From NCBI RefSeq assembly GCF_905220565.1, contig NC_059402.1:3473501-3537500 (forward strand): a stretch of 64,000 nucleotides of DNA. Direction: 5' to 3'. A model generated the notes under the pieces. The model had not been told where the DNA came from and searched no databases. It was given only the letters and a program-made list of their open reading frames with translations. Shown here one piece after another: positions 22,862 through 34,440 of the stretch (position 1 is the first letter of the stretch; every line of letters starts with the position of its first letter). The position numbers were made by a program, and so were the translations under genes. This DNA is from Melitaea cinxia. Lineage: Eukaryota > Arthropoda > Insecta > Lepidoptera > Nymphalidae.

Positions 22862-23061
22862 CATCAATACTAATATTATTAAGAATAAAGATTTTATTTT
22901 AACTTATTGGTAATGGGTAAACTCAAAAAGTAGAACATTGACGTCAGAAATTATTTTACCAGGACAACTGCCACTGCGTGTGAAAGACTGTATTTTAACG
23001 AGAGAACGAAACAGCCAAAATTGCGTAATACGCGTGCGCGAAGCCGCGGGCGGAAAGCTAG
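22862..23061 (+). mobile_element. Small Helitron-like element, about 200 bp
   Basis: The 5' end resembles 'tcaatactaatattattaag'. The 3' end has the hairpin-like 'cgcgaagccgcg', then GGCGGAAAG and CTAG at 23058-23061. The next base is G rather than T, so the 3' junction has changed or the boundary is slightly off. The 64-codon frame at 22938-23132 is not a gene. Confidence 0.6.
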
Positions 23062-23738
23062 GCCATGTACATTCTATTACATATGTATACTGTGAAATCG
23101 CGTTTATTATATGTTACTTACTTTACAATTAATTTACGTTTATACATAACAACTTTTTTATTACTTCATTTCTGTTTTAATTAAGTGTTATCGTTTTAAT
23201 TTATACTCTTCATCAAAACGAATATTTAAAAAGAATAATATATTTTATACATATAATTAAACTATAGGGTGTCATCCATTAATTATTTGAGGCTGGAAAG
23301 AGGGGAGGGGGGTCCGGAAAAGGAACAAATCATATGTATTTATATTTCATTGAAAACGCGATATCTAAACAAATAACCAACAAACGGGTAGTTTAACCTT
23401 AATGTCTGTCTTGACATTTTTATCACGATATTTACCTGCATTTAAAGATGGTATTCTGATCATAGTTTTTTTTTTAATTATTTATTATAATATGCTTTCA
23501 ACTAAAATGTTAAACGTGATTTTTGGGTAATTTTGCTAAAACCTCATCACATGACTGACTCATTGAATAACTAAGATTGTTGATTAAAAATAGTAAAGTA
23601 ATATTAAGTACTGAATATATGTATTCAATGCTAGAAATAAAATGTGTTTTCTAGACTTCAGAGAGTAGGCCAAATAAAGCTCACGTGATGTCGTTAAAAT
23701 GATTAATACATTTTATTGATAATGTTTAAAGACAATCT

Positions 23739-23900
23739 ATACTAATATAAAGCTGAAGAGTTTGTTTGTTTGTTTGTTAAAACACGCTAATCTCAAAATC
23801 TACTGGTTCGAAATGAAAAATTAATTGTTTTAGATGGTTCCTTTACCGAAGAAGGCTATATATACAATCTCTTTATGTTGCGTCTAAAATATAGGTATAA
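23739..23900 (+). mobile_element. Helitron 5' end, degraded
   Basis: A|TCTATACTAATATAAAGC is followed by (GTTT)n, 'acacgctaatctcaaaatc' and 'gaagaaggctatata'. This is the typical 5' part of a lepidopteran non-autonomous Helitron family that I recognise. No matching 3' end was found. Confidence 0.65.
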
Positions 23901-23904
23901 TGGT

Positions 23905-24650
23905 ATATTTTTTTTTTAGTAAAACTAAAAATAGAAACATCGATACTTGGTCATTTAGCGTATTTAAACTAAACTCGGATAGTGACTAATTACTGAATCG
24001 TAATTACGATTCACTAAGTAAACATTTTTTCCACTTTAGATTTCCAATAATTATTTTTGCGGGTGTTCCCTAGGTACTTTAATTAACGTCAGAGAATCGT
24101 CATCGAAGCGGTGCTTAGTAAATATGTATATACATATCATGTTTGAATAAGTAAACGTGTTTAATGAGTTGTGTTCATTAAGAGACATCTTTTTAATAAT
24201 TATTATAAATGCCAAGTTTTTCTTTAGAAGAATTTTCCGTTTGGTTTTTTTTTACAGTTCTTTTTCAATCAATTTATTTTTCAAAATCCTGCTTTCGTCT
24301 ATACTTAGGCGCAAATACGCTTCCTATACATGACAAAGTGATATTAGAAGTATTTGAATAATATAAAACATTTAAATATTATTATAACTGATCTGATATT
24401 TGTATAAAATAAATAAAAGTTAATACCAAATAAAGCTCCATTTATTTAGACTTAATTTATTTTAACGCGTTGTTTATCTTGGTATTTACTCATTAGAATT
24501 TATTCATTAGAAATCTTTTTGGTTTGCTGTTTTTACATATGAAAGTTACTAGTTATTTGTGTATGAACGATCGTAACCGTTAATTTAAACCAGGGTAAAT
24601 GCGGTTTTTCTAATTCGGTTGTTTAACCTTTTTAATTATAATTGTGGCAA
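23905..24650. other. AT-rich stretch, no gene seen
   Basis: No exon, repeat family or structured motif recognised. Confidence 0.4.
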
Positions 24651-24654
24651 ATAA

Positions 24655-24805
24655 ACGTACGGTTTACCTAGTGGTAAGCGGATACCGTAGCTTATGGACG
24701 ATAGCAATACCAGAAGCATTGCCGGCGCGTTGCCAACCCTATATCCTACCCTATAAAGGAGCTTTGGCAACCTTACTACAGGAACACAACATTACTTTAG
24801 AGTAA
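24655..24805 (+). repeat. Dispersed repeat family D, partial copy
   Basis: 'acgtacggtttacctagtgg', 'taccgtagcttatggac', 'ccagaagcattgccgg' and 'aggaacacaaca' match family D. The 3' third is missing. Confidence 0.75.
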
Positions 24806-24809
24806 TGCT

Positions 24810-26415
24810 ATTTATTGACTTTGTTTTATAGCTGTAAAAGTGACAATACTGTGAACAATATACGTACATTTTACATATATGTATAGCAAATCTACGTCAA
24901 CTTATACAAGACAATCTAACATGTACGCCAACTTAGTGAATACAAGATCTAAATTGACAACGTGATTCCATGATCACATGTTTTTCCGTAACTTTAATAA
25001 TTTGAATAGTTTACGTATATATATTTTTTCTACGTAATATAATAATTACTGAATCCGTCTTCTGTGCAATTATGTCTATCATGTGTATTACGTTATAAAG
25101 AATTAAAAAAATGATAATTGCGACCTCAGCACAATTAGACATTCTTCAAAAAATATATGTTTTTTTTTTTAATACAAGTATCTGTACAACATTCTCAATA
25201 TAGCATGACGGAGATTTTTTTTTATTTTCTGCTATGTGTTATATAATATATAACACATGTTTTAATTCATCTTTTTAATTTAGTTAGCCTGAATAGTACT
25301 AAGTAGATATAATAAATGTTCTCTTGTTTATAATTATTTTTATAAGGTTCTTAAATTTAACAATGTAATGTTCTTTATAATTGCTATAAAAATAGTTAAC
25401 GGGCTACTGCGATCGAGTGTTTTAATTAACAAAAACATTCTGAATCTCTATCACGATTTCTTTACACTTAATTTCTTATAGTCAACGAAATAGTTTACAT
25501 AGTAAATCTTTCCAGATCGCAGGTAAATGGCAAAGTCCATCCTAATTAAATTAGTTGATTTATAAAAAAAAATCACGCAAACAAACACACAGGCACTTAC
25601 TAAGGAAAGTTTTTTGTTAGTCTGATAAAAGTCTGGGCAAATCGTACCTACTGTTTTAAAGTAAATTTAGATGGTAACCAAGAAAAACAATTTAAATTGG
25701 CTACATTATTCAATAACATGTTACAAACACATCATTAAAACGTGTCGGTACTTATTAGTACACTCTTTTGTGATAAATTACGAAACTTATCATCAACGAT
25801 GTTAACCTATCGATAACCTTTAGGCTTTAGGAAATAAATAGCAATTTATCCGCCAGATTACATAAAAATATATTCATAGATTATTATAAAATGGTTTTAT
25901 CTTTTCTTTCGCCTCTCCTTTAGCCTTATAACCCGATGTTCTACTGGGGTAGGGTTTAGTTATATTTAGGTATACAAGCTCTTGTCATCAGACTTCAACT
26001 AGATATGTATAAACTTTATGATAGCGCTACAAGCTCGACTGCGGTAGCACACGTATTGGTGAAAATCAATAATAAATCAAATTACTAAAATCAGTCGTTT
26101 TTGAAACATAGAATAGATACTTTAATTAGACTTAGAATGTAGTCTACATATTATATTAATGTATTAAATTTCTGCTTTCTGCGGAAAATTTCATCAGGCT
26201 GTCGGATTTTTTTTGCGACGGTGTGCGCGCACATCGTAAAAATTTATCCTCATCATTTTTCCCTAACGCGCCAAATAAGTATAACTTCAAAAAAAAAATT
26301 GTAGTATATGTGTATATTTATTAGTATTACATTAAATCATTTTTGTTAAATTTCAGAACTTATAAATAACTCGAGATATTCATAGTGAGTTTCCTATTTG
26401 TATCTAAATAATCAC
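24810..26415. other. AT-rich stretch, no gene seen
   Basis: About 1.6 kb with no convincing exon or repeat. A GC-richer patch at 26205-26275 ('gcgacggtgtgcgcgcacatc') is isolated and unassigned. Confidence 0.4.
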
Positions 26416-26417
26416 TA

Positions 26418-26757
26418 AAAGTGCTGTGTGGCTACGGCACTTAAGAATTTAGCCACCCCCTCTCTTCCCGTGGGTGTCGTAAGAGGCGACTAAGGGATAA
26501 CAAGGTTCCACAACCACCTTGGAACTTAAGAAGCCGACCGATGGCGGGATAACCATCCAACGGCTGGCTTTGAAATACACAGGCCGAAGACGGGCAGCAG
26601 CGTCTTCGGTGCGACAAAGCCAGTACTGCGGTCACCAACCCGCCTGCCCAGCGTGGTGACTATGGGCAAAACACATGAGTTCACGTTATTTTTGGCGTAA
26701 ACTTGTGGAGGCCTATGTCCAGCAGTGGACTGTATAGGCTGTTATGATGATGATGAT
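26418..26757 (+). mobile_element. SINE family A, near full-length copy
   Basis: It runs from 'gtgctgtgtggctacggcac' through 'cttcccgtgggtgtcgtaag', 'ccgatggcgggataaccatc', 'gggcagcagcgtcttcggtg' and 'cagcgtggtgactatgggc' to 'ggcctatgtccagcagtgga', ending in (GATGAT)n. About 340 bp. No clear tRNA boxes at its head; the tail is RTE-like. Confidence 0.9.
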
Positions 26758-27014
26758 GAATCACTAAAATCAAATTATATTACCTATATAAAATTAAAAA
26801 TAGCTAAATTGTAAAATATGGTGCTAAGGATTTTTCTACCATATTCTATTTTTTTTATTGTTTTCAAACATTTGCGATAGAATTATTATTATATATAAAC
26901 TTATTAGTTTCCGAAATATAAAAAGAAATAGTAATTATACCTACTAAAATGCATATGAAATCAGTGGTAGCTAAACATTCACAATGATTAATTTATGAAA
27001 GTCTAATCTTATAC

Positions 27015-27125
27015 TCGTGTATAAAATTCTCGTGTCACAACGTTTGGACCAATTTAAATTAAATTTTGTGTGCATATCGGGTAGGTCTGAGAATCGGCCA
27101 ACATCTAATTTTCATACCTCTAAGT
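27015..27125 (+). mobile_element. Helitron-like family H, 5' fragment
   Basis: 'tataaaattctcgtgtcaca' and then 'gtgtgcatatcgggtaggtc' and 'tgagaatcggccaacatc' match the element at 6405-7060, here without tandem amplification. Confidence 0.7.
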
Positions 27126-27347
27126 TATAAGGGAGGTGGGCTTAAAATTACAAATCAAAATTACTTACAAAGCCTACTTAAATAAAGATTTTTGTTTTAA
27201 TTTCATTAATGTTAAAATTTTTAATTTCATTCCTAATTAACAAAATTAGTTCAACCGTTTTATATTTTTGTTGATTCTAAAATAAATAGAAGTATACATA
27301 TTTTTAACGCTATATTTCAATTAGTCCTAGAAACCACAAATCCTTAC

Positions 27348-27402
27348 CGTAAATTCCTTGAACAGCGCCGATCGTAGTCAAAACGCACAAGACAGTAAAC
27401 AT
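27348..27402 (-). CDS. Second signal-peptide first exon (distal, 1b), probably of the alkaline phosphatase gene
   Basis: On the minus strand, ATG at 27402-27400 opens MFTVLCVLTTIGAVQGIY plus one G, exactly 55 coding bases. A GTAAGG donor starts at 27347. The peptide has a hydrophobic core and small residues near the end, as in secretory signals. Length and phase are the same as exon 1a, so it too can join the exon at 5366 (G|AA gives Y|E). A TATAAAT box and an ACAGTT initiator lie upstream at ideal spacing. Most simply this is an alternative first exon giving the same enzyme a different signal peptide. The alternative is the first exon of a tandem paralogue whose next exon is lost or not seen. 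No such exon was found between 17.6 and 27.3 kb. Confidence 0.65.
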
Positions 27403-27431
27403 TTTGGAGTCACTGAGGGGGCGTGGTCAGC

Positions 27432-27466
27432 TAACTGTCGGTTATCACAGCGTGTTGCGATTTATA
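27432..27466 (-). promoter_or_regulatory. TATA box and initiator of first exon 1b
   Basis: On the minus strand TATAAAT (27466-27460) is followed, about 30 bases downstream of its first T, by ACAGTTA (27438-27432), close to the arthropod initiator. The ATG follows after a short leader of about 35 bases. Spacing and order fit a genuine focused core promoter. Confidence 0.7.
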
Positions 27467-27469
27467 ACC

Positions 27470-28160
27470 GACCGTTTTTAATATATAGGCTGATTTTATT
27501 TCCGTGTTTACTTATCATTAAAAAAATTAACATCTTAAAACAAAATGTTTCAAGTTCGCACTAAGTGATTTTTGATGTAATATTGCAGTGAATGATTTTT
27601 TAATTTTATGGTTTGATGTCAAATGATTTATTATACAAAATTGTCTTATAGATTTTTTCAATTAAAACAGGCTATTTCATTTTTACCTGTAAAGCTTTGT
27701 CTGGCTGCATCTTAAGACTTCACAACGTAGCCTTATACATATGTAGTGTGAAGCATGTCATAGGCTATATTTGATACAAGGTATAACGTGAAAATACTGT
27801 TTCACTCATAGAAGTTTATAATACCAGAAACCGTTTAGGAATAATAGTATAGTAAAGTGCTATTATTAAAATGACTAATTATATTTAAAATGTTAAAAAT
27901 TATATTCAAAACACTCTGTATAAAATGAACCACGCTTTATCACCGTGGGCCTACCCTGCCTCAGAGATGGAGTCTGACGCACGCACCTTATCTGCATATT
28001 ATGACACTAATATTAAATGATAATTATAATTTTTTTAGTTTTACAATTGTTAGTTTATCTACATGTGTAAAAATTGCAAAATTTTTATGTTAGATAATGG
28101 TGATTCTGTGTTTATCAAATACATCGCATTTAGATAAAAATGTATGCATAGGATAATAAT
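27470..28160. other. AT-rich stretch upstream of the distal promoter
   Basis: The 5' flank of first exon 1b. No repeats recognised and no further exon seen. Confidence 0.4.
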
Positions 28161-28162
28161 AA

Positions 28163-28680
28163 ACGTTTCCTAAGAACTCATTTTGCGACAGGACCGTATT
28201 AAGAATATTTAAACCTCTAAGGGCTCTCGAAAGATTTTACAAAACTTCAGTTTTTTTTTTTTTGCTACAATTCGACAAAAAAGGTAGTAAATATCTGCTA
28301 AGAATGAATTTTGCGACAGAACTGAATAAAAATGATCTAAGGCCTCGTGCATGTTTGCAAGAGAATCGTTCACTTTTTGTGCTACAGGCTTGAAATTTGA
28401 CAATAAGATAGTAGGTGTCTACAAAGAACAAATCTTGCGACATAGTCGCATAAAGAAAGTCGAAAGGTTCCTAAAGGATTTTATAAAAGTCCATAAATTT
28501 TATTCCGATAACTTGAATATTGACACAGAGGAAGTTTTTAGTAACTAGTAAACGTCTGGTAAGGATGAATTTTATTACAAGACTGGATTGAGGTAGTCTA
28601 AGGGCTCTCGTAAGCTTGTATGAATTTCTTCCGTTTTTGGGCTACAAATACTACAAGAAGAATAGAGGTCCACTAAAAAT
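28163..28680 (+). repeat. Degenerate tandem array, about four units of 125-135 bp
   Basis: The phrase 'ctaagaatgaattttgcgac' (or variants) recurs near 28175, 28298, 28424 and 28562. Each is followed by 'aactgaataa'-like, 'tctaagggctctcgtaag'-like and 'tttttgggctaca'-like segments in the same order. Units have diverged strongly. The short overlapping frames on both strands here are not genes. Confidence 0.75.
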
Positions 28681-28832
28681 AGATCTTGAAAAATTATAAC
28701 TCTCAGAAGCAATAGTGGTTGAATTAAAAGCATTACATTTAATTTTTGGACTACTGATAAAACAAATAATTAATACGTATTTCAGTATTAATGGACAATT
28801 TACATATACACTAATTAATAAGATTTCATCAA

Positions 28833-29603
28833 GCCAAGATTAACTGCTTACTACTGGCTGGTGGATGTCTTTAAGACGTTGGATTGGGGGAACGAGGCAT
28901 CAACGTCAACGGCAAATACATCTGGCACCTTCGTTTTGCCGACAATATCGTCATCTTTTTACGAAGACGTTTGATGAGCTAGGCCAAATACTGGACGGCC
29001 TAAACGAGTTCTTCCGACGAGTCGGCCTATATGAACTTGGAAAAAACGGAAGTTATGTTAAGCAACCAAGTGATAACGAGACCGGTACCGGTATCATACC
29101 TTCCAACTTGGCTGCAACGACTTCGAGAAAGAGACCGAAGACCGAGCGAGAATTGGGATGGTCGGCGTTTGTCAGCCTTCGTCTAATCTTCACTTCGAAG
29201 ATTCCACGATGCTTGAAGACAGAAGACTTCGAGCAATGCGTAATGCCTGTGTTAACAACATACGGACCCGAGACATAGACACTGAAGAAGGGACTGGTCC
29301 ACAAGTTTAAAGTCGTTCAACGTACAATGGAATAGGATTAGAAATGAAACTATCCGGGAGAGAACGAAAATTGTTGACATAGCCCACAGAATTAGCAAGA
29401 TGAAGTGGTACAAGGCTGGTCGCCTATGTCGCAGGACCGATGGCCGTTGAAGCAGATGTTTTCTGGAGTGAAAACCGTGTTTTTGCAACCGAAATGTCGG
29501 ACGCCCTCTGGTACACAGCCACTGGACCGACGATCTACATAAAATTGCCGATGCAGGCTGGATGAGGGTTGCGAAAAACCAGGATGTCTGGCGTGACGAG
29601 ACA
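28833..29603 (+). pseudogene. RTE LINE reverse transcriptase relic
   Basis: Pieces in changing frames match the intact copy at 36117-37886 in order: DVFKTLDWG, HLRFADNIVIF (FADD damaged to FADN), FDELGQILDGLNE, GWSAFVSLRLIFTSKIPRCL, FEQCVMPVLT, and an end like GWMRVAKNQDVW. Stops and frameshifts throughout show an old dead copy. Only the part from the FADD box to near the C-terminus is present. Confidence 0.85.
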
Positions 29604-29609
29604 ATTAAA

Positions 29610-32040
29610 AGGAAACACTATTTTTCGCATAACTGTTATAGAAAGTGTGAGCGAGAGCAAGCTCTGCAAGCAGACAGTTGATTCTAGCACACAAAACGTG
29701 AACCACAAATGTGGTAAACAAAGAGGTCGTAAACTGTTACAATATAATGATTATACACTTCTCTTTGTAAATATCATCAACTTCTACGCGAGCAAAACCT
29801 CAGGCAACTGCTAGTAATACTGACAAAAATGTACACATAAAATATGACATAGTGATAAACTAAAATACTTCACGAGGCAGACTAAGAATAATAATTCTTT
29901 ACTTGAGTAACAGTGTTCTTACGTGGACAACTTAATTTTTTGTGTTTTTGTTCTTATTTAAATATGGTTTATAAACACCTTGCTTTATTTATTAAAGGTT
30001 ATCAAAAAGATTTTTCATACTATCAGTAATTCTTCAAAGCAATTATTTTCAATAAAAAAATCCTTGTCCTACACATATTACAAGCGTTCTCAATTGTCGC
30101 ACTACCTTGAGATCTTCAAAATAGTGAGCTATATTTGTTTACTCGGTCATATCACGCTATTGTGTGGGCGCCATTCATCTTAAGGAGGATATGAATGATT
30201 CGCCAGCCCATTGTGATAGTGTTGCATCGCTGACCGATATGGAGCGAGGAGCTGACCTTCATAATGTAGTATTTATACGTCGTTATCGTTTATTCGCGGA
30301 AATATTCTATGCACTGGAATTTGAAACTGTCAGGAGCCAGTAAAAAAAATTACATCATTTAAAATGTATTAAGAATCTGAAATAAGTTGGGTTCTTGACC
30401 ATACTGAACAATATCTAGGGCGAATCCCCAAATTCGAATGAGTTTGAATTCTCAACCAAACCAAACGATACCCAGTATGTCTTCTGTCTTTGTAAATTAT
30501 TTTTTACAAGCGCATTATCATTCTAAATAATGTTGGTATGATCATATGTACTCTGAGATCACCATTTAAAATCATTAAACAAAAATAAATTGAGGAACGA
30601 GTTTTTAAATTGACGACTAAAAGCCGTGTATCACGAAGAATTGAAATGGAAATGAGTGTATAATAAAACGTGGTCTATTTTATTATATTACAATAAACGT
30701 GACCTATGAGACGATAATGTATAGAAGTAACAATAATGCTTAATTTATTTTTTATGGATATTGTATTAAGTATTAACACTTTTTATTTGCTTTTTAAATT
30801 TTTTTTAATGAATTCAGAACATCAAAAAATGTAATAATTAAAAGATTAGATACTGTTATTTATTTAACATCTTAAACGGTGTTGAAATTCTTTGAACAAA
30901 TTTTTATAACGATTAAAGATTAAGTGATGTGATAAACTTTATTGATTTATATTTATATTTAATTTATATGTAAAAATAATAATTATAGCGATGATTTATT
31001 CAAAACTTAATACACATCTTGTATCACTGTAATTCTTGGAGTGCTAACCTTCGGAAAAGTCGTCAAAATATACTACTCAGTAATAAGGCCAGGTTTTATG
31101 ATTATTTAAAGTTTTAATTAGCTATAAAACAAAAATAATATTCGTTATCAAAACAAAAATACAATAACATAGCAACAATACATTTACAAATTACATACAC
31201 AAATAAACGCCAAAATTAAGTGCATTTTTATTATTAATCTTTATATGTAACTCAGCGATCATGATTTTCGAATTTTTTAACTTCTAATTTTATTTTATTT
31301 AATTTTACGCAACTATAATTAATTATAACATTACTATTATAAGAAAAAATCAAAATGGTCATGTCTAACTATTGTATAAAATAATCGATTCTATATTTTT
31401 ATTCATGACTGTATTAAAGATTGTAAATAACGAATGTTCAAAAAAATGCATGAAATAAAAGGCTTTTTTATTTTTTATTTTTATTTTTATTTTTTATTTA
31501 TTTATTATGTAACTCAGCAAAATTTCAAAGTACACAAAAAATATACTAGAGTTATTTACTGCAATTCTTAAAAATAATGCAAGCGACAAGTAACTGGATT
31601 AAGTTCGTCTACGTTTAGAAATAGAATTTACTAGAAGACTAGAAGAATTTGTTCTTGATCCATTGAGCTGCCGCAATCCAGATAAGTATATTTATACAGA
31701 TACATATATTAAGATTTATGCCGAGAATTAAAGGTCTTCTTATAAATTTTCTTTATCACCACTGAGCACGAGATCAACTTTTTAAACAATTTATCACTCA
31801 GTCGTAGTCTGACATTATATAGCCTGTGTTTTTGGATTATGTTTATGTTTGTTATATTTTGAAAGAGAAAAAGTTATTAATAAATCAATTTAGTACTTTG
31901 TTTCTTTACTAATGTTTTATTGCACAATATAGTATTAAATTGGGCAAAAGGTGAACTCATCGGAAAACGGAACAAAATCGGTGAAAAGAGGCAAAAGAAA
32001 ATATTGAAATAAGGTGTTTATATATGTATAACTAGGACGG
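29610..32040. other. AT-rich stretch, no gene seen
   Basis: About 2.4 kb. (TTTTA)-rich simple sequence occurs at about 31465-31505. A moderately GC-rich patch at 30165-30290 has no recognisable product. Confidence 0.4.
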
Positions 32041-32044
32041 GAAA

Positions 32045-32310
32045 CAAGCGTACGGCTTACCTGATGGTTAGCAATTACCGTAGCTTATAGACATCTGCAA
32101 CACCAGAAACATGAGCGACAAAGCGCGTTGCCGAGCCTATTCCCAATTGCCCCCAGGCGCTCTGATAACCTTACTCACCAACAGGAACACAACACTGCTT
32201 GAAGGTAGTATTATTTAGCTTTGATCTTCTTTAGGGTCGGTTAGCCCAGTCGGGCTAGGCTACATATTTTGAGCAGGAAATTTCCTATTGTGCTCCTCGG
32301 TTATGTAGTG
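32045..32310 (+). repeat. Dispersed repeat family D copy
   Basis: 'agcgtacggcttacctgatg', 'taccgtagcttatagaca', 'aacaggaacacaacactgct', 'agtattatttagctttgatc' and 'gagcaggaaatttcctattg' are in family order. One of the two longest copies. Confidence 0.8.
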
Positions 32311-32421
32311 CTTAGCATCTATGATATTAAGTACACTACAATAATAAAATAATTATCTATTTAAAGAAATGGATACTTTAATAAGTATATTGATTTAAGC
32401 TAAGCGATCACTTTTTATATT

Positions 32422-32577
32422 TAAATTTATATTTGTTCGGGTGCATACCTTTATTGCTGTGTTGAGGTCCCTATGTTTTGGAAATGTTTCAATCGCCATG
32501 ATCACGGGGAGACGTAGGGATATAGGGACCTCAACAAAACGGTAAACGTGGTAAGCGACCGAACAAATATAAATTTA
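32422..32577. mobile_element. MITE with 19-bp perfect inverted ends, 156 bp
   Basis: TAAATTTATATTTGTTCGG at 32422-32440 is the exact complement of 32559-32577. An inner pair, 'gttgaggtccctat' (32461-32474) and 'atagggacctcaac' (32522-32535), extends the fold. No coding capacity. Superfamily unknown. Confidence 0.8.
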
Positions 32578-32867
32578 GACACTTCAACTTTACGATATAA
32601 TACCTACGGTATACGGTATATGGTAAATACCATAAAGTTTATTATCGTATTTACCATACACTTATAATAAAATAATAAAATTATCTATTAATAACTAATT
32701 GACGTTCTAAACTATCAATAAAATCAATTATATAACTATTTTATATTAAGGTCAAACAGATAATAATCGAATAATACATTCTATATATCTATACAAATAA
32801 ATAAAATTGGGGTGTCTGATTGTAATATTAAAATAAACGTACATATACCAAAATAACGTTTTTTTAC

Positions 32868-33277
32868 AATTATTGTCTATCTGTCTGTTTGTTCCACCTA
32901 ATCTCTGAAACGGCTGCACCGATTTTGATGGGACTTTCATTGGCAGTTAGCAGATATAAGGAGTAACTTAGGCTACTTTTATTTTACAAATCTTATATAT
33001 TGTAAAATAATGTTATATTTTATATATTTTTCATTTTTATTGTAACTGTGTTTTACTACCTCAACTTAACTTTGTCTACTTTAACAGTGTAATTTAAATA
33101 ATGTAAAATCCGAAATTGGCGTTTGTTTGGATGTTCTGTATTGGTTTAAGAAACATAAAATGTAGCTGTGGATTTTTGTACAAATAAATAAATATATAAA
33201 TTTATTTTATAACCCTGCGAACTGAACAATAACTTTTTTGTTGAATTCCAAGTGGACAAAGTCGTGGGCACAGCTAG
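32868..33277 (+). mobile_element. Non-autonomous Helitron (family G), split by an insertion
   Basis: 'tgtctatctgtctgtttgtt', 'gaaacggctgcaccgatttt' and 'gtaacttaggctactttta' match 15115-15352. After 'cttatatattgta' the match stops at about 33010. It resumes at about 33205 with 'aaccctgcgaactgaaca' and ends in GGCACAG CTAG|T at 33274-33277. The intervening ~195 bp ends in (AAAT)-type repeats and looks like a separate insertion. Confidence 0.75.
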
Positions 33278-34400
33278 TTATTAATAAAAAGGTCAGTAAG
33301 TATTATTACCCTTAAAAGTATAACAGGAGGACCCTCGAGTGTCATGATTATTGTTAATTATTGATGTCTGTTGGCCGTGCGACATGATTGTAATAAGTCT
33401 CGGAGTGACTTTGACCTGGCTTCGTGAGCGTATTCAGATTTTGGTCAGTTATTTACTTTTAATTTTTACTATCATTGTTCAGAACGTTAACCAATATTAT
33501 GTATGATTCAATATAGTTGTATGTAAAAGTAGTCCAACGCTCGACAGATGGCGTGCGGATTAAAATAAATCGCGCTAAAACTTTATTTACGCGTTATAAG
33601 TAGGTATGTAAGAAATAATAATTTAAGTAAATGAGCGATATATAATATAAAGCTGATCACATTCTACTACTGTCGATTTAAAGCTGCTCAACATTATAAT
33701 CAAATTACTATTGGATTTAAAACAATTCTAAAACAACAATAAACTTTAAAAAGCTTTTCAAATTTTATATTCAAACTAGCTGACCTGCAAAGGTTGTAAA
33801 ATCAAAAATAGCGTTATTCAAATAGACTCCAAGAGCACTTTCGAATCGTCATTTTACAAATTAAAACTTTAAAAATAAATTATTGTTTTTGTAAAAGTGA
33901 AGCTACTACCGATTCAGAATGTAGATTCTGCAGAGAAGAATTGGCATGAAACTCCGCAGGTACTCTTTTGAAAATAATATGTAAACTGTGTTTTAGTACA
34001 AAATTAGAAACATGTTGTATGAAATACAGCGTCACTAAGTCCACACATCTTTATCAACTATGTAATCCTGCACCGAGTAATAAGCTTTATCTATTAATTT
34101 TTTTTTAATAAAAACTTTTAATTTATGTTGAGACAATTCCAAAATCGTTTGTGGTATTTTATTATACATTTATTGCCGCTAAACGCTATTAAAAAATAGG
34201 GGTTGATGGTGGACGGGTAACAATTTAGGCCTGCATGTATTTTTATGCCAAATCATAATAAAATAAAAAAAAAATAATTTATCTAAAAATTAAAAAAAAA
34301 TTTTCATTATCTATCGTTGTGTCCATTTATTATAAATATTCTTTGACGATTAGCAGGAAAGTGGACATAGGGTGCCAATCAAACCACCAATTGCAAATTC

Positions 34401-34440
34401 ATGCGACGTTTCGATCCTTTATTGGACCATCATCAGGCAT
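34401..34440 (-). ncRNA. Hammerhead-ribozyme-like motif, left arm
   Basis: Mirror image of the motif at 35561-35600: ATGC-CTGATGA, a 5-bp stem with AATAAA loop, GAAAC, GTC, GCAT. See the right-arm entry for details. Confidence 0.45.

Larger units (their letters stand above)
5067..27402 (-). other. Visible span of the alkaline phosphatase gene (5' part)
   Basis: The span joins exon 2 at 5065-5366 to one or both first exons at 17468-17522 and 27348-27402. The introns of about 12.1 kb and 22.0 kb contain only repeats as far as I can see. Joining the exons is an inference from splice signals, phase and the expected signal peptide. No competing exon-2-like sequence was found between 17.6 and 27.3 kb. 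Confidence 0.6.

Noticed and set aside
23275..23340. 'ggtgtcatccattaattatt' with a G-rich run as a DNA transposon end
   Set aside because: It recalls a TE terminus seen in other animals, but no second end or relative was found in the window.
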